Part shown: piece by piece, positions 32,937 to 43,642 of the stretch
How the letters are laid out: each line of letters opens with the position of its first letter
How positions within the stretch are numbered: the first letter of the stretch is position 1
Origin: Luzula sylvatica
Lineage: Eukaryota; Streptophyta; Magnoliopsida; Poales; Juncaceae
DNA: 64,000 nt
Assembly: GCA_946800325.1 (NCBI GenBank)
Contig: OX326958.1
Span: 12,366,992-12,430,991 of the forward strand
Direction of reading: 5' to 3'
The notes under the pieces: model-generated
Seen by the model: only the letters and a program-made list of their open reading frames with translations
What the model was told of the DNA's origin: nothing
Database searches by the model: none
Position numbers and translations under genes: made by a program

Positions 32937-35590
32937 ATGGCATCTCCATCTAACAACAACCCTCAAAACACGTTTGATTCAAACAACGAAGAATTTGGAC
33001 GACGATTAAGCGATGCTATTTTCGGTGATACAAGCAATTATCCACAAAATTCCAATTATCCTACACCTACTTATCCCAATTTTCCTCCCCCTAATTATCC
33101 ACAAAATCCCAATTTTCCTCCCCCTAATTATCCACAAAATCCCAATTTCCCTCCTCAAAATTATCCACATAATCCCAATTTCCTTCCTTCATATTTTCAA
33201 CCATCACCACAATTTGCACAAGACCTTAATGTTTATCCTCAATCATCTCCGCATAACTATTCAAGTGGAACGGGTGGTTCTAGCACAACCGTTCATGCCA
33301 CCACTTCCGAGGACGTCGAAATTCAAGTAGAAACGGAGGTCGACCCGGCGGTGCCGACGGCTTCTAAGAAAAGAAAGAAAGCAAAATACACCAAGCCATT
33401 TTGGCGTTTCTTCGAGATGACACTCGATGATGAAGGAAATTGTGTAAGCGCAAGGTGTAAGGTACGCAATTGTAAAGCCGAATATTTGTATACTAGCGCA
33501 AATGGTACCAACTCATTTAGTAGACATGCCGACAAACATATTAAGGCCAAAGAAGAACCACAAGAACATGCGGACCGTAGTCATGTACAAACCATAATTA
33601 ATGTTGATGGTACAAGAACTCACCAAAGATATGATGAAAAAAAAATGTTGAGTGAGTTCGCCCGGTATATTACCAAAAAAGAACAACCAATTAGAATGGC
33701 CGGTTGTACGAGTTTTGCCCGTTTAGTGATTAGGGGTATTGGTCAACCATTGTACAAAAGGATCCACTATAGAAAAATGACCAAAGAACTTAAAAGGCAA
33801 TTTGTTGAGGGTAAAAATGAATTGCAAGCCATATTAGCAACCGCACCATTCAAGGTTGCAATCACGTCCGATATTTGGACCGCCGGTAAGCATGGTCTTT
33901 CTTATTCTTGTATTACCGCACATTATATCGATGCCGCTTGGGTTTTACAAAAAAGAGTTATTAGTTTTCGTGTAGTAGATTTTCCGCACACCGCGGAAGT
34001 AATTTTTCAAGCAATTATGAGTGTTTTAAGAGAATATAATTTGAAAACCGATTTAGAAACTAAAATTTCTTCCATTTCTTTTGATAATGCTAGCAATAAT
34101 ATTAAAGCGGTAGAATATTTGATCCGTGCCCTAAACCCAATTATGAGCGGAGTAATGTTTCACCAAAAATGTGCTTGTCATATCCTTAACCTCACGGTAA
34201 AGTCGGGACTTAAAACACCCGGGGTTGATGGTTTGATAAAAAAATTTAAAGAGAGTCTTACTTTTATTTATTCTAATAATGTAAGAAAACAACAATTTCA
34301 TGCTTTATGTCAAAGGTTGAATTTGAGTAAGTTGAGTGTGCCATGGGATGTTGATACCCGTTGGAATTCAACTTATAGAATGTTAGCTCGATGTCTTAAT
34401 TATCGAGATGCTATCGATGAACAATTGAGCTCCTCGCCCGAAGGATTGACTATGATGCTAACCGTGAGTGAGTGGAACCAATTAGTTCTATTGATGAATT
34501 TTCTTGAAGCTTTTTTCAAGGCGACGGTTAAGTTGTCTTGCTCGTATACACCAACCGCGCATGAGTTGCTTCACCACCTCTTATTCATCGCCAAAGTGTA
34601 TGACGAAATGAAAGGTACATATTTTTTTTGAATTAGGATTTTTTTTATATACTTATATTTTTTTGAATTGCAGGAGAAACTTCCAACCCGTCTCTCGCTC
34701 CAATTGTAGAAGCTATGAAGGAGAAATTTTTAAAATATTGGGAAGAAGTACCAAAAGTGACAATTGTTGCAAATGTCCTCCATCCGACATACAAGTTACA
34801 TTACACGGTAAGAATGGTAAAAAAATACAAGACTTATTTAGATTTACCGAGAGGAACCGAGGAGCCCGAAATACGAGCTTTGATTGAAGAAATATTTACT
34901 GAATACACCAATCAAAGAAGTACCGCACAACCTACGCCCTCTACGAGATTTAGGTATATATTTTTAATACTCATATTTTATTTACTATATATATTTTATT
35001 TACTATATATATTTTATTTCTTAATAGGTCTAATAGCCGAAGTGCATTGTTACTTGAGTTAGATGATGATGATGATGATAGTGTCATGCCAACTAACACA
35101 AATGAAGTACAAAGCTATTTTGCATTACCGAGGGCGCCGGAAGGAGTCGACGTTCTAGATTATTGGAAGAGAAATGCAAATCTTTTTCCCACTCTATCTA
35201 GTATGGCTCGTGACATATTCGCTATTCCCATGTCAACGGTGCCTTCCGAATCTTGTTTTAGTTCGGCAAATAGGATTCTTACCGATAGAAGGTACAATTT
35301 TTTTAATTCTTATTTATTTTCATAATTATTAAAATTTTCACTTATTTTTAATTATCGATAAAAGGAGCCGGTTGGGGCCAAAAGTTTTCGAGCGTCTTGT
35401 ATGCCTAAAAGATTGGATTGATGCGGATGATCGAAACGAACTTATGTTAGCTCCCGCAAGTGAATATCCAAATCCAAATGTTGAAGAGACTAGTACCGCC
35501 GTCACGGATGTTGATACGGATGATGAATTTGATCCCGATGGAGAAAATCCGCATTGGTATATTGAACAAATGCGCAATATACAAATATAG
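32937..35590 (+). CDS. hAT transposase (BED zinc finger, Ac/RICESLEEPER-like)
   Basis: Four exons, 32937-34614, 34674-34953, 35028-35291 and 35365-35590, join with GT/AG borders into 815 residues without a stop. An N-terminal Pro/Asn-rich repeat (YPQNPNFPPPN type, residues about 35-90) precedes a BED finger (PFWRFFEM, CKVRNCKAEY, NSFSRHADKH). The RNase-H-like core follows: ITSDIWTAGKHGLSYSCI, SFDNASNN and a WDVDTRWNSTYRML segment. The C-terminal hAT dimerisation part has LDYWKRNANLFPTLSSMARD, IPMSTVPSESCFSSANRILT and RLGPKVFERLVCLKDW. It cuts and pastes elements with matching ends; the enclosing element has them. A run of six Asp is at the start of exon 3. High confidence in identity; exon joins untested. 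Confidence 0.92.
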
Positions 35591-36208
35591 GTTTGGTATT
35601 ATATATGCACTCTTTAATTTTTTTTTCTAATTATTCAATATTATTATACGTCATCTAAATATTTACTAACAAAAAAAAAAGTTAGAACTCCGCCTATGTT
35701 ATTTTTTTAACATGGTAAATTAGTAACATAGCCGGTCTCAAGCCCGGAATAAAGGAGGAGAGTAACTTTTTTTCATATTGAAATTTTTTTTCTTGTAAAA
35801 AATTAGTTGCATATTTTTATTTCGAATAAAAATTGTTAACCAAATATTTTTATATTTTTATTCACATTTGTAAAATTTATTTTTTTGAATATTTTTTGAA
35901 ATCACTGTTCACGCCCGGGACCCGTCCGCCCGTCAACCCGCCCGTCCCGCCCGGGACCCGTCTCGCCCGCCGGGTCTAAGGGCGGGTTTTCCCCATCCCT
36001 CCAAACGCACCCGTCCAAACCCGTGCCCGTGCAACCCGTCAAACCCGTGCACCCGTGCCCGTCTAGACCCGCGCCCGTGCAACCCGTTTGTGCTAGGGAC
36101 CCGACCCGTGCCCGTGGCACTACACTAAATGGGATACAATATCAATTGAGATTAAAAAATTAAAATCAATGACACGGAGAGAGAGAGCAATACAAAGAGC
36201 AAATGCTT

Positions 36209-36461
36209 TGGGTAGTGATGCACTTCCCCCAACTTTCCCCCACACCTCTTGATGTGTCATTGTAACGATTAACACCACTATGATTTAACATCTGAATTAT
36301 GATTTAGCATCTTAATTTATAGTTTAACATCATAATGAAGATGTTAAACTACAAATTAAGGTGTTAAATCATAATTAAGATGTTAAATTTGAAGGTGTTG
36401 AGCCTTATGCCAACACATCAAGAGGTGTGGGGGAGGGTAAGTGGGGAGGTCCAACTTTTTT
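36209..36461. mobile_element. Foldback MITE inside the left LTR
   Basis: Absent from the right LTR, where AAATGCTT runs straight into CCTTTTTTAATTAT. Arms share CCCCCACACCTCTTGATGTG in inverted orientation; inside, TTTAACATCTTAAT-type words form further inverted copies. It is the third insertion level in the kinase gene, next to the hAT element. Confidence 0.8.
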
Positions 36462-36732
36462 CCTTTTTTTAATTATATATTATTTTATGCTCTCCAATAT
36501 GGCTACAGTACAAGAGTTTTATTTATAGAGATTACTATCCATCTTCCATAGACACACTTATATATTCTGGACACTTCTATTATATCTAATAGACACCTAT
36601 TGATGTCAATAAATATTCCTTAATTTACTATGCATCTCTCATTAAACACATAATTATTTATAATATCCTGCCCAAAAATACAAATAATATTATTAAATAA
36701 ATATATTAAATCATTAATTTTAATATTCCCCC

Positions 36733-37690
36733 TTAATGTTTTTTCTCGCCTTCATGATATGCATTAAAAAATATCTTCATCACCGTCTTGTTCTTCGGCA
36801 TAATTTGCTTGTTCGTCGTCATCGGTTTTAAATCGGCAATCATTTTTAAGATGACCAAATTTCTTGTAATTATTGCATTGAGCCTTCTCTTTGTACCAAC
36901 AATCTTTGTCGACATGAGAATATTTTTGGCAAAATTTACACGGAGTTTTCTTCGTTATAGTAACCTTTGCTCGCGTCTTTCCAAAGAACATATCAAATCA
37001 TGCACACTAAGGATCGAAATATCTTTTGTTTCTTCAATAATTGAGGCTATGTTGGCGTACTTCGGCGATTGGTTAATTAGGATTTTTTTCACAAAGTGAT
37101 TTATCGGTTAATTCTTCGTCGCTACTCTTAATTCGATTTACCAGCTCCATTATATTAGAGAAATAATCTTTAAGACTACCATTCTCCTTCATCCTTAAAT
37201 TTTGAAATTCTCTCTTAAGCGTCAAGAGTTTTATCATTCGTAATTTTTCGTTTCCTTGAAATTACTTTTGTAGAATTTTTTCGCTCCAATTATTCTCGGA
37301 AATAATTTATCCGATATTGCTTGTTGGATCAAGTATAACGCTTTTGCATCTCTTTTTTTATTTGCTTTCAACGCATCGAAAATTTCTCCTTCTTTTGTCG
37401 TTTCCACTATGTTTTCTACTATTTCCCATAGATCTTGCGAGATTAAATAGTCTTCATCTTAATACTCTAATAATCATAATTTTCACCGTCGAAAATAAGT
37501 TGTGAAGTTCGTGGGACCCAAATACACCTTCTCCAGTTGTTATGGTGATCTCCTTCTCCGATTTCTACTAAACTCAGTTTCGGAAATGAGTTGAGAAGTT
37601 TGTGGGAGCCTAAATACGTAATCTCTTTGGTTGTCTTGGTGATCTCCTTCTCCGGCTTCTACGAAACTTGATAACCGTCGCTCTGATACC
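36733..37690 (-). pseudogene. Gag remnant of the LTR element
   Basis: The minus strand reads a zinc knuckle CKFCQKYSHVDKDCW (C-x2-C-x4-H-x4-C) and a second one, CNNYKKFGHLKNDC, with its second Cys changed to Tyr. Upstream, decayed UBN2-type gag pieces are readable around 37200-37440 (LDQ-SISDKLFPRI-like). No protease, integrase or RT follows, so the element depended on others. Confidence 0.7.
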
Positions 37691-38145
37691 AATTTGATGG
37701 AAATAGGACTAGTTTTTATTTATTGGGAAAGAAATGGGATACAATATCAATTGAGATTAAAAAATTAAAATCAATGACACGAAGAGAGAGAGCAATACAA
37801 GGAGCAAATGCTTCCTTTTTTAATTATATTTTATTCTCTCCAATCTGGCTACAGTACAAGAGTTTTATTTATAGAGATTACTATTCTTTTACCATAGACA
37901 CACCTATATATTTTAGACATTTTTATTCTATCTAATAAACACCTATTGATGTCAATAGACATCCCTTAATTTACTATGCATCTCTCATGCTTTCCCACAT
38001 AATTATTTATAATATCCATAACTATTTATAATACCCTGTCCAAAAATACAAATAATATTATTAAATATATATATTAAAGCAATTAATGTACACGTCACTT
38101 TTCAGTAGTACATGTACAATCATTGCATATTCTGGCGCCACATAC

Positions 38146-38962
38146 CTACATAACATATATATATTCATATCTTGTGCTCAAAAGTAAAAGAAAAAGAAAA
38201 TAAAATATTAGGTCTTGTTCAAATCATAACTCGTTGCCATTTCATGCTTCTTCTTCTTTTTCAAAGAAAAACAAGGACGTATTTGGGTATCAGCTCATTT
38301 TTAACTTTAATGTTCTAAATATCAAATAAAAAGACAAGATTTAAAAAAATGAGAAAAACAAAATCATTTTTGCAAATCAACATATATATACTTCATAATA
38401 TACTAGTTACTGGAAGAAACACAATATATATAAATAATATACTAGTACAAAAAATGATATGTTAAAACATTAAAATATATATATATTTTTTAAATGAATA
38501 CAAATCATTTATACAAAATTATAATAATTTCATACAAATTCCAAATGTAACAAGATAAAAGCAAAAGAAACAAATAAAAGCCCATCATAAATAGACAGCC
38601 CACTTGTTGAGAATTGGTATTGACCGGATTAGTACAAGTAGAATTGTCCCACCATGGGCATATGTGTTTCTATAAAGAAATGAGTACAGTTGGGTGTCAA
38701 TCTGCACTTGGTGTATATTGGTTGTTACTATACAGATATGGCCACAAATATTCGGATGCCCGTTTTATATAAAATTCTGATCCGGATAATATTCAGATTT
38801 TTATCCGGATCCGATCAATAAAGCTGTGATGTATCCGGATTTTGATCCGAAAAAATGGATCATGGTCGGACGGATCCGGATATTTTTATTTGAGTTCGGA
38901 TATTTTTTTGGATATGGTTTGGATTAGTTCGGATAATATCCGATCCATTTACATCCCTACTC
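38146..38962. other. Kinase intron and MITE-like insert
   Basis: 38146-38720 is AT-rich intronic sequence without a gene. From about 38732 to 38960 there is sequence rich in GGATCCGGAT/ATCCGGAT words; its right end (minus: TAGGGATGTAAATGGATCGG) abuts the broken kinase exon after STRVM, so it is probably a non-autonomous DNA element. A target duplication could not be fixed. Confidence 0.45.
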
Positions 38963-39911
38963 ATGACACGAGTGGAGAGATGGTTGCCCTGTCCTTCGGG
39001 TGCCTGTTTAGAAAGCCCAAAATCCGAAACCTTAGCATGGAAATCATTTTCCAGCAAAATATTTGAGGATTTGAAATGTACGCCAATCCTCTCGTTGCAT
39101 CCAGCGCAATTTTCATCCTCATTTCCCAATCCAACACACAATTTTGCCCTAATGGCCCTATCACGTAGAAAATTTAGTTACCAAAGTAGTCCTGAATATA
39201 AATAAAAAGAAAATCATATATTACCGCGAAGCCTCCAAGCTCCCATTAGGGACGAGTTCGTAACAAAGCAAGCTCCCCTCGCTCTCGTCCCTACTAGCGA
39301 AATACCCACCCAACCAATTGACCGAATTTCGATGATGCAATCTACTCAATATCTCCACCTCCACCAAGAACTCCTTATCCCCTTGGTGGCCCCCACTTGT
39401 CAGCCTCTTTATCGTGACAGCTGTCCCGTCTGATAAAACTCCCTTGAAAACCTGCCCGAATCCGCCTTCGTCGAAGTTGTTGGTTGCGATGATGAGTTCT
39501 TCGAAGGAGGTGAATCGGGTCTAGGTGGGCCGTGGGAGCGATCTCCGTGCTGACATGGCATCACGAGCTGTCTTTGGTTTACCTTAAAGTTTATAATAAT
39601 TATTATTAAATAAAAATTTAGTTTAATGAATTATTATAACATTGTATTAATTATGCACAATAAAGTCGTACCAGTTTCGGGATCTTGGTCGTCCGATACG
39701 CTCGTTGATTTACCATATGAACATGCGCAGATTATCATGATGACGACTAAAATTACAATAAGAAGACCAACACGTACTCCAATAATAATAAGTAAATTAG
39801 AATGACTATCATTATTTTTACTAGTATTATCCTCCGAACCTCTACTCGGTACGGGTAATCGAGGCACTTTACTTGGCGACGAAGCCATTGGAGATATCGA
39901 TAAACTTGGAG

Positions 39912-41095
39912 CTGAAAAACAAGACCAATATATTAATAAAACATAAGAAATATCATGGATACCCCTACAAAATTAGTTGAGGTGGGAGCAGGGGTGGGCG
40001 AAATCAAGTAAAATTAAGGTTACGAGTTGAATAAATTTATCAACGACCCCATAACCTAGTGGTGAGATGCTTAGCACAATATACCATATGTCTTGGGTTT
40101 GAGTTCCGTTGGTATTACAAATAAAAATATGAAATCAAATATATTCACGATTCGTGTATTATGTTTCTTTAAAAAAAAATTAAATAAATTTGTGTTGGAA
40201 AATGTTAAATTTGATATAATATCTTATGCTAAAAAAAAAAAAAAAGAATTAAATAAATTTGTGTTGGAAAGGGTTACACAATTGCGTATGTTACAATCGA
40301 ATCGAATCCAATAGAAATCAAAGGAAGTACAGAGAATAAGATGGAATCAACCAGGTGATAGTGTATTGGTGACATGGAACACCATGAGCATAGAAAAATG
40401 AACAGATGTTAATTTCATTGTTGACTCACGCACCCTATGATAGAAAGAAATAAAACAACAATATTAAGCCAAATATTTAGTGTTAAATTTTTGTAGAACT
40501 CAATAGCTAACCATCTTAAAATTCAAACAGCAAAGCAAGTAAAGACAATTTAACAGTTGTTAATTTCAATCACATTATTTTATTTTGTTCGCGTTCAAAT
40601 TAGGAAGAATTCAACATTGTACGAACAATTTTGGCAGCACTGCCCGAGATATTATTGTTTGGTCTTTTCTATGTATCGTTTTGTAAGCAGAAAATAATTG
40701 AAGCAACAACAGGAAAGATAGCAGACCAAAAAATAACAACAATTATTGTAGTTGTACAGTTTAATTTAATTCAAGTTTTAACGACCGGTGAATTCCGTTT
40801 TGTTCGGCATCTACGCAGCAAGAATGCTTCGATTGTCGTATTATTTTTGTAATGTATAACATGAATCGACAGGGAAAAGGCATAAGCTGTTGAATTGCGA
40901 ATTTTGCCTGTTTGATTTGACATGTACGCAAGACTCAGGATATCGAATGTTTTTCTATGATTTTCACATTAACCAAAGAGCACAAACTGCACATAGCGTA
41001 GTTTGATTCCTCAATATGGTTTGTAATTTCATCATTGGCTCGAGTACTCAACATAAGAAAGAACGAAAGCAGCAATAAAAAATAATAGCGTTTGT
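39912..41095. other. No gene seen; SINE-like fragment and repeat copy
   Basis: At 40045-40105 CCTAGTGGTGAGATGC and GGGTTTGAGTTCC resemble tRNA-type boxes A and B of a SINE. At 40178-40271 a 24-bp direct repeat flanks a short poly-A-ended insert. From 40855 a unit related to 50275 and 50965 begins (AACATGAATCGACAGGGAAA). The extracellular exons expected for the kinase were not found. Confidence 0.4.
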
Positions 41096-41110
41096 ATTAA
41101 GTTTTTGTGA
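41096..41110. repeat. LINE target-site duplication, left
   Basis: ATTAAGTTTTTGTGA, identical to 48210-48224. Confidence 0.9.
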
Positions 41111-41689
41111 TTTCATCATTGACACATTCTTCTCTCTTGTTTTCTCTCTCAATATTGAAAGGCGATTCTTGAGGCGATTCTTGAGAAAGGCGATTCTTCA
41201 GGTGATTTTGAGGCGTCTCTCTCCGGCGATTTACTCAGGGGAAACAAAGAATTACACACAGTTAAGAATTCCCAATCCAATCAAAACCAATTGAGCACAA
41301 GCACTGATAATGCCTTAATAAGGGAAAAGAGTATAGAGGCCCCTTGTTGAAAGGGGCAAAGCTCTTCAACTTATTTAGGTTACAAGTCAGGATCAAGCTC
41401 AATTTTTTTCAAGTTCAGTCCTTGTTACAAACACTAACTTACAACAAGAAGAATAAAGAGAAGCAAGAAGTGTTGAAGGGAGTAAGAGTTTTACACGAGA
41501 GCAACAAGCTGAATTCGATCTAAGGAAGGAACAAGAAGTCAAGCTCTCCAGAAATAAGCTAAGTTTCTTCTCATTTACTTTGCCATGATTAAGTCTTACG
41601 CTCAAACCCTGAAAAATAACCTTAATCATGAAAACAACTGGTAATTAGTATCCAGAAAAAAAATCCTTTAATAAACCTAACAGTATCAA

Positions 41690-43607
41690 TCAAAGAAAAT
41701 GCTACAGATGTTTACCAACTACTCATGTTAGATACCAGTGTAGAGAGCCAATTAAATGTTTGAGGTGTTTTAAAATTGGGCATATACAAAAAAACTGTTA
41801 TACAAAATTAAATAAGGAAAAAGAATTAATATCTAATTTTCAAGTTGCTTCTATAAATGAAAACAATAACCTGAAATCCAAAAATAAGAATATTAATTTC
41901 AATAATGATAATATTAATAATAGTATTCATGATCAAATACCAGTTAATTTGAATAAAAAGAGTTATAGTGGAATATATACAAAAGACATAACTATAGAGC
42001 AATTACCTGAAAAGCTTTGCAATCCAATTGATCTTAAGAAAATTATTGAGCCAATATGTACATTAATTTCAGTTGGATCTTATATGCCAACATATAGTAT
42101 ATATCATCTAAAGCTTTCAGTTAATTGTACACAATATGCAAGAATTCCAAAATCTATTAAAGTCATAGATGATAATCAAACAGACATTCTAATTATTAAG
42201 GAAATTATCCAAAATACAAGTACATCAACAAATATACATAAACTCCCAGATAACATCATAGAGCATAAAAGGGTAGAGGAAGGGAAAAAACATAAAAAAC
42301 ATCTAAAAAAATAATGGAAATTAAAAACATTAAACACATGCAAAAATCAAATGATTAAAAAATCCAAAGGAAAGAAGAAGGGGGCAAACATAAAAAACAC
42401 ATAAAGGATAAATTGCCAGTTAAAAACATTCAAAATAAAAATAAAATAAAAAAGTTAAAATCTGGCAAAAAAAGAAGAAAATTCTAACCTATTGGAGGGT
42501 TAAGAAGATAAACCCTAATTTAGGTGTTTCCAATTCCACATCCTCTGAAAAGGAAATCATCATTGCAAATGTGGAATTTTCACCCTCTGAAAAGGAATTC
42601 ATCACTGGGCCAATGGGGGCACTTAATCTCACACAAATTATTTATCCACAAGGCAGTAAACAAATTAATCTCCAATTTATAAGGGAAATCTTTCTGCCAA
42701 ATAAATCGTCATTTAATGTATCATCAAGTATATATAAGCATAAAACTTTTCATAAGGCTTCCAATTCAATTGTAATATCAATCACTTCCAAGGGACTAGC
42801 AATTATGCCAATAGAAACACCCAAATCACAAACATCACAAACAGTGACCAAATATGTTTGTGATTTAATAATAGATAAGCCAACACAGAGTAATAGTGAA
42901 TCACAACAATTGGTAATCTATGATCCCAATATATATGATAAACAACCAATTAATCACTTCTTAATTACTGATGAGCCCACAACACCAACAAGAGATAATA
43001 CTTTTGATAATCAGAGAAATATAGAAGAAAATGAAACCTTACAAAATAAGGGATCTGATAAGTTGAAATTCAACAAGGTCCCTGCTAGATCTTCACTAGT
43101 ACACTCATCTCCAGTTCAACAAATCAGATTCTCTGTAAAAAATCAATGAAAAATCAATGAATATTTTAAAGGTGAAAATAATATTTCTAAGAAAATTACC
43201 TTTAATAGTAAGGTCTCCAGTTTAGAAGAATTAAAAGATCCAATTGAGTCTCTAGTCCAGATAAATATGAAAACATTAAGATTAATAAAATTAATACAAA
43301 TAATAAAACTTTAAAAATTGAGGAGCAAAGAAGAAGTGCTAGGTTATTAACTAAACAAAGTGGTCACTATTCCTCTCCAGTGGAAAAAGCCCAACTGGTG
43401 AAGTACAAAGAAATTCAGAAAGAAAGTACTAAAAGACAAAAAAAAAAAAAAACTAATAACATTGAACTAAAAGAAATTAGCATGGAAAATATAAAAGACA
43501 TAAACAATAAAGATGACATAATAGACATTTTATTATCCACTGGAATAGACATCACATATAATATAAATGCAACAATAAATAGTTTAGTTGATGAGCATTG
43601 TACTTAA
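41690..43607 (+). pseudogene. LINE ORF1 (gag-like), broken
   Basis: Begins with two zinc knuckles, CYRCLPTTHVRYQC and CLRCFKIGHIQKNC (both C-x2-C-x4-H-x4-C), as in plant L1 ORF1. Further open pieces at 42571-43149 and 43380-43607 are Lys/Asn-rich and separated by stops and frame changes. ORF1 proteins bind element RNA. No upstream RRM-like domain could be read. Confidence 0.75.
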
Positions 43608-43642
43608 GTACTTGCTCATTCAAGGAAGATTAAATAATATAT

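Larger units (their letters stand above)
31954..36127 (+). mobile_element. Complete hAT transposon with perfect TIRs and TSD
   Basis: 4174 bp. The 13-bp terminal inverted repeats TAGTGTAGTGCCA are perfect. An exact 8-bp target duplication AATGGGAT flanks it (31946-31953, 36128-36135). The uninterrupted counterpart is visible in the right LTR at about 37732 (AATGGGATACAAT). Subterminal zones at both ends (31975-32185, 35910-36115) are packed with CCCGCCCGACCCG / CCCGTGCCCGTG words, likely transposase-binding repeats by analogy with Ac. It carries an intact transposase gene, so it may be autonomous. Confidence 0.95.
31908..38085 (-). mobile_element. Gag-only copia-like LTR element inserted in the kinase gene
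   Basis: Right LTR about 37695-38085; left LTR starts at 31908 and ends about 36717 but is interrupted by the hAT element and a MITE. Both LTRs share GGAAATAGG, GGGATACAATATCAATTGAG and AGAGAGAGAGCAATACAA. The primer-binding site GGTATCAGAGC (minus) is just left of 37695 and a purine tract (AAGGGGGAA) lies at 36725. Between the LTRs only gag is readable. The kinase frame continues from 38086 to 31907, with CTGTA/ATGTA as probable 5-bp target duplication (one mismatch). Confidence 0.85.
31255..39911 (-). pseudogene. Receptor-like Ser/Thr kinase pseudogene, split by nested transposons
   Basis: Minus-strand exons in order: 39672-39911 (PSLSISP then a membrane segment LLIVILVVIMIICACSYGKS), 39225-39520 (N-lobe: FTSFEELIIATNNFDEGGFG, AVTIKRLTSGG, LLCYELVPNGSLEA), about 39170-38963 ([23 protein letters not shown], then [20 protein letters not shown]), 38086-38145 (YVAPEYAM, LLKSDVY), 31815-31907 ([20 protein letters not shown]), 31255-31703 (ARPVLRDRERLVELADPRME, VCTIAFACVSHEANQQPTMG). 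Lesions: the HRD catalytic loop is deleted with a frame jump between LAY and FKSSN; the glycine-rich loop is shortened; one base is missing after DPRMEG; the gene is split between SDVY and YSYG by an LTR element. The extracellular part was not found. It resembles plant RLKs of the At4g02010/ALE2 type. A poly-Asn stretch from an (AAT)n tract (31490-31520) lies near the C terminus. Confidence 0.85.
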
